A DNA stretch of 64,000 nucleotides from an uncultured bacterium. Its GTDB lineage: Bacteria; Elusimicrobiota; Elusimicrobia; Elusimicrobiales; Elusimicrobiaceae. A program made the position numbers and the translations under genes. Positions 58,238-64,000 of this stretch are shown here, piece by piece; position 1 is the first letter of the stretch, and the number at the start of each line of letters is the position of its first letter. Where the stretch lies: NCBI GenBank assembly GCA_949294095.1, contig CASFFZ010000012.1:1-64000 (forward strand), read 5' to 3'. Below the pieces are notes generated by a model. The model did not search any database. It saw nothing but the letters and a program-made list of their open reading frames with translations, and was not told the DNA's origin.

Positions 58238-59607
58238 TGAACAAATACGTGAAAACCGCCCTACTGGCCGCCGCTTGCTGCCTGCCGCTGGCGGCCGCCG
58301 CTCAGGAAATGGATTGGAAGTCCGTTACCCGCTACGATAAAGCCGAAGCCAAAAAACAACTGACCGAACGCTTTACCCAATACGTAACGTTTGACACCCA
58401 GTCCAGCGACCAAACGGACAAAGTGCCCAGCACCGAAGGGCAAACGAAATTTGCCAAAACGCTGGTCAAAGAGCTTAAGAAAAACGGCGCCAAAAACGTA
58501 AAAATGGACAAAAACGGCATTGTGACAGCCGACATTCCGGCCAATTCCGACCGCAATGCCCCGACCGTCGCTTTCTTGGCGCATATGGACACGGCGCTGG
58601 AAGTCTCCGGGAAAGACGTCATCCCGCAGGTACACGCCAACTACCAAGGGGGCGACATCGTCATCAACGCCCCGCGCAAGCTGGTGCTAAACGCAGCCAA
58701 TTCTCCTCAACTTGCCCGCGCCCGCGGGCACGATATCGTGACCGCGTCGGGCGGGACGCTCTTAGGGGCGGACGACAAAACCGGCATTGCCGTTATCATG
58801 ACCATGGTGCAATACCTCTACGACCATCCCGAAATGCAGCACGGCCCTCTTAAAATCGCTTTTACGCCCGACGAAGAAACCGGCGCCGGCGTGGCCCAGT
58901 TTGACGTAGCTTCCTTCGGGGCGGACTATGCCTATACGCTAGACGGCATGGACACGGGCGCCCTTACGAACGAAACCTTCAACGCCAAAGCGTTTACCGC
59001 CGTGTTTGAAGGCCTGCGCGCCGTACACCCCGGCGAAGCGATGAACTCCGCGTTTTCCGACAATGTGCTGATGGCTTCCGACTTTCACACCCTGCTTCCC
59101 CGCCACCGCCGCCCCGAAACCACTTCGGGCCGCCGCGGGTTTATTTTGGTGGACTCCATTACCACCCAAGGCGATAAAACCGAAGTAAAAGGGATTATCC
59201 GCGCCTTTACGGACGAAGAAATGCAAGACTTGGTAAACGAAGTAACCCGCGCGTTCAATACCGTAAAGGGGATGAACTACAAGGGCAAGGGATTCTCGCT
59301 TACGTTTACAGACCAATATAAAAATATGAAACAAGCCCTGCCCGAACAAGTGGTCTCCCTCGCGCAGCTGGCCATGCAAAACGAAGACATTACCCCCGTA
59401 TTAACCGCCGCCCGCGGCGGGACGGACGGTTCCGCCCTGTCGTTTATGGGGCTGCCGACGCCAGATCTCTTTGCCGGGCAATTCAACGTCCACAGCGAAT
59501 ACGAATACGCCGACGTGGACGTGATGGAAGCTTCGCTGCGCACGGTGCTGCGGCTTATCTCGCTGTGGCACATGCAGCAGGGCCAACCGGCCCCGGCTGC
59601 CAACTAA
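58237..59607 (+). CDS. Exported PepT-like M20B peptidase
   Basis: 456 residues. Signal peptide MNKYVKTALLAAACCLPLAAAA, then a peptidase T-like protein. Zinc ligands and base: AHMDTALEV, GADDKTGIAV, DEETGAG, LDGMDTG and FNVHSEYEY. Normally PepT is a cytoplasmic tripeptidase; export is unusual and points to periplasmic peptide digestion. Overlaps valS by one base (TAATG). Confidence 0.88.
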   Translation: MNKYVKTALLAAACCLPLAAAAQEMDWKSVTRYDKAEAKKQLTERFTQYVTFDTQSSDQTDKVPSTEGQTKFAKTLVKELKKNGAKNVKMDKNGIVTADIPANSDRNAPTVAFLAHMDTALEVSGKDVIPQVHANYQGGDIVINAPRKLVLNAANSPQLARARGHDIVTASGGTLLGADDKTGIAVIMTMVQYLYDHPEMQHGPLKIAFTPDEETGAGVAQFDVASFGADYAYTLDGMDTGALTNETFNAKAFTAVFEGLRAVHPGEAMNSAFSDNVLMASDFHTLLPRHRRPETTSGRRGFILVDSITTQGDKTEVKGIIRAFTDEEMQDLVNEVTRAFNTVKGMNYKGKGFSLTFTDQYKNMKQALPEQVVSLAQLAMQNEDITPVLTAARGGTDGSALSFMGLPTPDLFAGQFNVHSEYEYADVDVMEASLRTVLRLISLWHMQQGQPAPAAN

Positions 59608-59622
59608 TTTTACGCCGTCCCC

Positions 59623-59653
59623 AAAACCCGCCCCTTTTACTGGGGCGGGTTTT
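59623..59653 (+). terminator. Terminator after the first PepT-like gene
   Basis: Stem AAAACCCGCCCC/GGGGCGGGTTTT with a 7-base loop. Confidence 0.92.
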
Positions 59654-59707
59654 TGTTTTGCTTGCCCCCCTGCCAAGAGGCCTAGTGGGGCCTGGGTCCT
59701 TTGGCCC

Positions 59708-59737
59708 TTGCGCATTTTGGTTGCAGATTCATACAAT
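59708..59737 (+). promoter_or_regulatory. Promoter of the second PepT-like gene
   Basis: TTGCGC, an 18-base spacer and TACAAT (59732-59737), followed by AAAAGAAA. Confidence 0.55.
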
Positions 59738-59765
59738 AAAAGAAAAGTCACACAAAGGAGCCCTT

Positions 59766-61160
59766 ATGAATATGAAAAAGCTGTTTGCCGTATTATCCGT
59801 ATTTATGTTTGGCGCCTCTTTTGCCAGCCAAGCATATGCTGCGGCCACTTTTCCGTCCACTCCGTACGAACGAACCTTTATCAAATCTTCCGCCCGGAAA
59901 AACATTGGCCAACAAAATGCCAAGCTGGCCGCCAAATACCGCGCCGCTATGCTGAACCGGTTTATGACCTATACTACCTACGACAGCCAAAGCAACGACG
60001 CCGTAGCCATTACTCCCGAACAGATTGAAACCGCTAAAAAATTGTATGCCGAAATCCAGAAGTTCGGTTTTAAAACAGAACTGACCAAAAACTATTACAT
60101 CTATGTAGAAATCCCGTCCAATGTGGCCTGGAAAACCCCCACCCTGGGATTCAGCTGCCACTATGATACCACGCCGGATATTATAGGAAAAGGCATTAAA
60201 GCCCAAAAAATTGAAAAATACGACGGCAAACCGATTCAACTGAAAAACGGGCATATCCTCAGCACCGAAACGGACCCGTATTTAAAAAATATGATTGGCA
60301 AAACCATCGTTACTTCGGACGGGACCACCATGCTCTCTGCCGACGACAAAGCCGGGGTGTCCGTATTGGTTACTTTCATTCAAACCCTGGCGGAAAATCC
60401 GTCCAAAAAACACGGCAAAATTCAAATTGTTATTACGCCCAACGAAGATGTAGGCCGCTCGGCTGACTTTATTGAAGAAACCCCCTATAACCCGGACATC
60501 GCCTTTGATTTTGACGGCGGTGTAAACGGCGAAGTAGTAGTAGGCAACTTCAACGCGGAAAAAGTGATTTACAAAGTACACGGCGTCAACGGGCACCAGT
60601 CCATGGCCGCCGAAAACGGCTACCGCAACGCCTGGAAGCCCGCCTGCGAACTGGGCGCGGCCTGTGCACAGGAAAAATGGCTGCCTAACAACAGCACCGG
60701 CAAGCAGGGATATGTGGAATTGCACCATATGGATATGAGCGAAGGAAAAGCCAATGTGGCCGAACTGGATTTCCGCCTGCGCGACTTCAGCCAGAAGAAC
60801 ATTGATGCCTGGAAAGTTTATGCCGACAGCGTCGCAAACAAAATCAGCGATCAGTTTGGCGTAAAAATTGAACGTGAAGTGTACAAGCAATACGGCAATG
60901 TGGCCGAAAGCATTCACCCGCAGGCGCGCCAAGTGGTTACCAACGCCCTGCAAAATGCCGGCATAACTCCCAACTTTAAAGAAGAACGCGCCGGCACTAC
61001 GGCCTCTATGTTAATGCTCAAGCTGGGCAACGGCGCTTATACCTTATTTACGGGGCAGAACAATCCGCACGCTTTTACCGAATGGCTCAGCGAAGAAGAT
61101 ATGTACAAGGCCTACCTGGTGGCGCTGAACCTAGCGGATGAAATTGTAATGATGAGGTAA
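59766..61160 (+). CDS. Second exported PepT-like M20B peptidase (divergent)
   Basis: 464 residues from ATG 59766 (AAAGGAG upstream). Signal peptide (to about residue 25, MKKLFAVLSVFMFGASFASQAYA). It is related to the preceding protein but diverged: CHYDTTPDI, SADDKAGVSV, then NEDVGRS instead of DEExG (base Glu kept, metal Glu changed to Asp), FDFDGGVNGE and GQNNPHAFTEW. It may have a different substrate. Own promoter. Confidence 0.88.
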   Translation: MNMKKLFAVLSVFMFGASFASQAYAAATFPSTPYERTFIKSSARKNIGQQNAKLAAKYRAAMLNRFMTYTTYDSQSNDAVAITPEQIETAKKLYAEIQKFGFKTELTKNYYIYVEIPSNVAWKTPTLGFSCHYDTTPDIIGKGIKAQKIEKYDGKPIQLKNGHILSTETDPYLKNMIGKTIVTSDGTTMLSADDKAGVSVLVTFIQTLAENPSKKHGKIQIVITPNEDVGRSADFIEETPYNPDIAFDFDGGVNGEVVVGNFNAEKVIYKVHGVNGHQSMAAENGYRNAWKPACELGAACAQEKWLPNNSTGKQGYVELHHMDMSEGKANVAELDFRLRDFSQKNIDAWKVYADSVANKISDQFGVKIEREVYKQYGNVAESIHPQARQVVTNALQNAGITPNFKEERAGTTASMLMLKLGNGAYTLFTGQNNPHAFTEWLSEEDMYKAYLVALNLADEIVMMR

Positions 61161-61173
61161 TTAATACCAACCG

Positions 61174-61788
61174 ATGAAGATTTTAATTGCTACGGGCAAT
61201 CCGCATAAATTTCAAGAGCTCGTTCATATTTTGCCCGCAAAATTAAAAAACGGGACGCCGATAGAATATGTAAGCCTGGCTGATTTTAAGGGGCTTACGC
61301 TTCCGCCGGAAACCGGAAACACGCTGGAAGACAACGCGGAAATTAAAGCCGTATACGCCGCGCGCGAAAGCGGGTTGCCGGCGGTGTCGGACGATACCGG
61401 CCTGGAAGTAAAGTTTTTACACGGCGCCCCGGGCGTTCATACGGCCCGTTATGCCGGCGAACACGCCGACGCAGATGACAATAACCGCAAACTTTTATCC
61501 GCCCTGGAGGGGCAGTTATTACCCGCCCGGGCGGCCAGTTTCCGCACCGTGGCCTGCTTGGCCACCCCGCAAGGGCGCGTGCAGCTGTTTGACGGCACGC
61601 TGGAGGGCTTTATCGGCTTTGGATACAAAGGCGAAAATGGATTTGGTTATGATCCTATTTTCCTGGTGGGAAATTCCCAAAAAACACTGGCGGAATTGAC
61701 GGAACGGGAAAAAAATCAAATCAGCCACCGGGCCAAAGCATTTAAAAAGTTGGCGGATCATTTAGTTCTTCTTAAAAATAAAAAATAA
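61174..61788 (+). CDS. XTP/dITP diphosphatase (RdgB/HAM1 family)
   Basis: 204 residues. Removes non-canonical purine NTPs (ITP, dITP, XTP). LIATGNPHKFQEL, EDNAEIKAVYAARESGLPAVSDDTGLEV and ENGFGYDPIFLVGNSQKTLAELTEREKNQISHRAKA are the HAM1 motifs. It lies 13 bases after the PepT-like gene without a clear ribosome site, so it is probably cotranscribed and translated by coupling. Confidence 0.95.
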   Translation: MKILIATGNPHKFQELVHILPAKLKNGTPIEYVSLADFKGLTLPPETGNTLEDNAEIKAVYAARESGLPAVSDDTGLEVKFLHGAPGVHTARYAGEHADADDNNRKLLSALEGQLLPARAASFRTVACLATPQGRVQLFDGTLEGFIGFGYKGENGFGYDPIFLVGNSQKTLAELTEREKNQISHRAKAFKKLADHLVLLKNKK

Positions 61789-61790
61789 CA

Positions 61791-61817
61791 AAACCCCCGG
61801 TCAACACCGGGGGTTTA
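61791..61817 (+). terminator. Terminator after the rdgB-type gene
   Basis: Stem AAACCCCCGGT/ACCGGGGGTTT with a 4-base loop. Confidence 0.88.
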
Positions 61818-61832
61818 TGCCAAAAGCTATTT

Positions 61833-61866
61833 AAAAATCCTCCGATATATGTATCGGAGGATTTTT
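61833..61866. terminator. Terminator facing the prepilin peptidase gene
   Basis: A 15-bp perfect stem AAAAATCCTCCGATA/TATCGGAGGATTTTT with loop TATG; bidirectional. Confidence 0.92.
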
Positions 61867-61881
61867 CCTATTTTCATCTTC

Positions 61882-62664
61882 TTAAAACTCTATTACCAAC
61901 ATCGCCGGCGTAATCAGCCACAGCAAGTTGACCAAAGCCCCTAAACTTAAAAACGGGCCGAACGGTATGGCGTCGCCGCCTTTTTTCCCCTTAAAAATCA
62001 TCAAAAACAGCGCATACACTAATCCGAAAAACGAAGCGAACACCACCGTGGTAATCACGCCTTCCCAACCGATCAACGCGCCTACGCCGCCCATCAGCTT
62101 CACGTCGCCTCCGCCCATGGCTTCCTTCTTAAACATCCACGTTCCTATCAAGGCAATGGCCAATACGCCAAACAAGCCTACGCCCGCCCCCAACAACGCG
62201 CTAAGCTCCTTCTGCCACCAAACGCCGGAAAAATTGGGGTTGGCCCACGCAAACGCAAGCCCCCACACAATCAGCCCCAATGAAAACCGATCCGGGATGA
62301 TCATCAGTTCCAAATCAATTACAGAAAGGATAATCAGCGCATATACCGCCGCCACGGACGCAAACGTCCATACACTAAGGCCAAACCGCCACACGACTAA
62401 CACCGTCAGCGCCCCCGTCAGCAGTTCCACCACCGGGTATTGCAGCGAAATAGGCTGCTTGCAGCTGCGGCATTTGCCCCGCAGCCATAAGTAACTCAGC
62501 ACGGGGATATTGTCGTACCATTTAATCCGCGCGTTGCAGCCCGGGCACGAAGACGGCGGCCACACGATGGACTTTTCCCGCGGGATGCGGTAAATGCACA
62601 CATTTAAAAAACTGCCAAACAACAAGCCGAAAATCCCGGCAAAACACAAAATCAGCGTATCCAT
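61882..62664 (-). CDS. Prepilin peptidase (type IV leader peptidase, A24)
   Basis: 260 residues from ATG 62664 (GAGG upstream; a TTG adds 5). PilD-like: four-Cys zinc region CPGC...CRSC, membrane helices, and catalytic Asp in VIDLELMIIPD and GGGDVKLMGG. It cleaves and N-methylates type IV prepilins such as the one encoded just upstream. It has the complete length. Confidence 0.94.
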   Translation of the reverse strand: MDTLILCFAGIFGLLFGSFLNVCIYRIPREKSIVWPPSSCPGCNARIKWYDNIPVLSYLWLRGKCRSCKQPISLQYPVVELLTGALTVLVVWRFGLSVWTFASVAAVYALIILSVIDLELMIIPDRFSLGLIVWGLAFAWANPNFSGVWWQKELSALLGAGVGLFGVLAIALIGTWMFKKEAMGGGDVKLMGGVGALIGWEGVITTVVFASFFGLVYALFLMIFKGKKGGDAIPFGPFLSLGALVNLLWLITPAMLVIEF

Positions 62665-62688
62665 AAATCCTCTTTGCAATAAACCATA

Positions 62689-62713
62689 AAAATCCCCCGC
62701 CCAAAAGCGGGGG
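62689..62713 (-). terminator. Hairpin between pilin and prepilin peptidase genes
   Basis: Stem CCCCCGC/GCGGGGG with a 6-base loop, followed by ATTTTTAT on the minus strand; it probably limits read-through into the peptidase. Confidence 0.75.
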
Positions 62714-62719
62714 CTTCAA

Positions 62720-63136
62720 TCAGTGGGTGTTCCACGGTTTTCCGTAACTGTCCTCTTTATCCGTGTTTACAAAAAAATCCCCGTAGCGCGGGTCGGTCGG
62801 ATCGTTTACATACGCCCAGCCGCCCGTCTTGGTGAAGCATTGTTCATAATTGCCGACGGACACATGGGAGGAAGGCGTGTAGCCCGGAATTGTGGCCTGT
62901 GGAATTTTTTCAATATAGGTAGGCACCAGGCTGGATAAATCATCCGTCGGATAAGTGCCCTGATGCTCCCCGTAATAGGCGGCGATGGCACTGCGCACTT
63001 TTACCAACTGATGCTTGGTGCTTCCCTCCTGCGCTTTATGCACCAGTACCAGAAACTTCGGTACGGTAAACCCCAGCAACAGGGCAAACACCACTACCGT
63101 AATGAGAATTTCCGTTACCGTAAATCCTTTTTTCAT
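62720..63136 (-). CDS. Type IV pilin-like protein
   Basis: 138 residues from ATG 63136 (AGAGGTG upstream). Short leader MKKG followed by FTVTEILITVVVFALLLGF, with Glu at mature position 5, so it should be cut by the adjacent prepilin peptidase. The mature part has SAIAAYYGEHQGTYPTDDLS and a C-terminal loop with one Cys (QCFTKTGGW). It resembles short pseudopilins of Elusimicrobia (recollection). Confidence 0.9.
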   Translation of the reverse strand: MKKGFTVTEILITVVVFALLLGFTVPKFLVLVHKAQEGSTKHQLVKVRSAIAAYYGEHQGTYPTDDLSSLVPTYIEKIPQATIPGYTPSSHVSVGNYEQCFTKTGGWAYVNDPTDPRYGDFFVNTDKEDSYGKPWNTH

Positions 63137-63144
63137 AAGCACCT

Positions 63145-64000
63145 CTACTTAAAGTTCAGCGAAATCAGCGCAAAAACTTTTGCATCGCCCAACGTGTTCT
63201 TAATGCTGGAATACTCGTTAGGCTGGTGCGCCATTTCATCTAATTTGGAGTATACGACCGCCGGGAACCCCGCGTTGCGCAAATAAGCGCCTACGGTTCC
63301 GCCGCCTACGCCCATGGTGCGGGGCGTGTTCTTATAAACACGTTTCACCGCGGCATGCGTCAGTTTTACGACCAACGCATTTTTATCCGTGGGTTTAGAG
63401 CCTTCGTTAATCAGGATCTCTGTTTTGATTTTTACTTTAAATTGTTTCTCAACGCCTTTGGCAATTTTGGCGATTTCTTTAAGCACGTCTTCATTGCTGT
63501 AGCACGGCAAAATGCGGCAGTCCAAATAAAACACATCCGTCCCCGGAATCGTATTGACGTTCGGAACGTTGGCTTCGCGTTTGGTCGGCTCAAAGGTGCT
63601 GGCGCTTTCCGGCGCGAACAGCTTGTCTTTTTTGTTAAATTTTTTGTACAGTTCGTCCAGTTTGGTTACAAAATAAGCCGATACCCGGTGGGCGTTAATA
63701 CCGCTGTGCGGCGTGGAAGCATGGGTTTGTACCCCACAAACGGTAAATTTTACCCACAGCATATTTTTTTCGGCCACTTCCACCATAGTTCCCTGCGGGT
63801 TTCCGCCGTCCGGCACCAGAAAAACATCTTCTTTTCCAAACGTCTTGCCGTGTTTTTTAAGAATGGCGCTGATGCCATATACACTGCCGATTTCTTCGTC
63901 GGCATTGAGCAGCAAGGCATAATTGCACGGCGGGCGGATGCCGCAGTCCATCATGGCTTTTACGGCCAATACGCCCGATACAAGGCCTTGTTGGTTATCT
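63145..64000 (-). CDS. M20-family peptidase/dipeptidase, partial (N-terminus outside window)
   Basis: At least 284 residues; the frame is open to the right edge and starts outside. ADEEIGSVYG (catalytic Glu), DGGNPQG, the dimerisation-domain HASTPHSGINAHR and the late HQPNEYSS His segment are M20 features. Probably an M20A/Sapep-like dipeptidase or deacylase. It ends 8 bases before the pilin start; cotranscription is possible. Confidence 0.85.
   Translation of the reverse strand, partial: DNQQGLVSGVLAVKAMMDCGIRPPCNYALLLNADEEIGSVYGISAILKKHGKTFGKEDVFLVPDGGNPQGTMVEVAEKNMLWVKFTVCGVQTHASTPHSGINAHRVSAYFVTKLDELYKKFNKKDKLFAPESASTFEPTKREANVPNVNTIPGTDVFYLDCRILPCYSNEDVLKEIAKIAKGVEKQFKVKIKTEILINEGSKPTDKNALVVKLTHAAVKRVYKNTPRTMGVGGGTVGAYLRNAGFPAVVYSKLDEMAHQPNEYSSIKNTLGDAKVFALISLNFK

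Overview
The window is a gene-dense stretch of a bacterial chromosome, roughly half G+C by eye, and it starts and ends inside genes. The cell looks Gram-negative. It has an outer-membrane barrel-like protein, a heptose-phosphate adenylyltransferase, Lgt, lipoproteins, a type IV pilin and a prepilin peptidase. It also looks anaerobic and fermentative: class III ribonucleotide reductase with its radical-SAM activase, Fe-type alcohol dehydrogenase, glycerol dehydrogenase and flavodoxins, with no respiratory genes here. The pilin and the secreted protein at 38212-39171 resemble families I associate with gut Elusimicrobiota (Elusimicrobium relatives). That placement is recollection and inference, not a search result.

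Layout. 1-5634 (-): 5' part of a giant PKS/FAS-like synthase (KS-AT-second KS-tandem ACPs) that runs off the left edge. 5975-12040 (-): small membrane proteins, a lysine module (lysA plus a catalytic-domain-only aspartokinase) behind a possible attenuator, def, and an APC permease with an EIIA protein. 12135-14918 (+): exonuclease-like protein, inositol-phosphatase-like protein, tandem ACT protein. 14982-19213 (-): secreted coiled-coil protein, SMR transporter, a ComB-QueC fusion, lipoprotein, rlmN. 19337-24734 (+): phosphohexomutase-like protein, enolase, FtsB-like, MBL hydrolase, lgt, rluA-type. 25015-29659 (-): GNAT-like, alpha-oxoamine synthase, hldE-type, accC and an accB-like protein without the carrier lysine. 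31013-34084 (+): split class III ribonucleotide reductase and activase. 34381-43035: secreted proteins, M29 peptidase, ZIP transporter, Pif1-like helicase, a MerR-flavodoxin operon, MFS pump. 43149-52925 (+): exported HAD, Fe-ADH, an exported redox operon, an ECF sigma/membrane protein/DsbD-fusion set, and an ArsR-permease-thioredoxin operon. 52967-61788: tRNA-Ser, barrel-like protein, gldA, valS, two exported PepT-like peptidases, rdgB-type. 61882-64000 (-): prepilin peptidase, pilin, M20 peptidase (partial).

Strongest unusual points. (1) The ribonucleotide reductase lacks its glycyl-radical tail. That tail is a separate 70-residue protein with its own promoter, next to the activase. (2) A MerR regulator has a 19-bp-spacer dyad promoter, and a near-identical one lies about 3.8 kb away before an operon of exported CMD, cupin and flavodoxin proteins, which suggests one regulon. 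The first gene of that operon carries a one-base slip in an A6 run. (3) The carrier lysine is Ser in the AccB-like protein, and the phosphopantetheine serine is Thr in every visible PKS ACP. (4) QueC is fused to a ComB-like domain. (5) At least eight genes have a -10 box only 6-10 bases before the start codon, implying frequent leaderless mRNAs.
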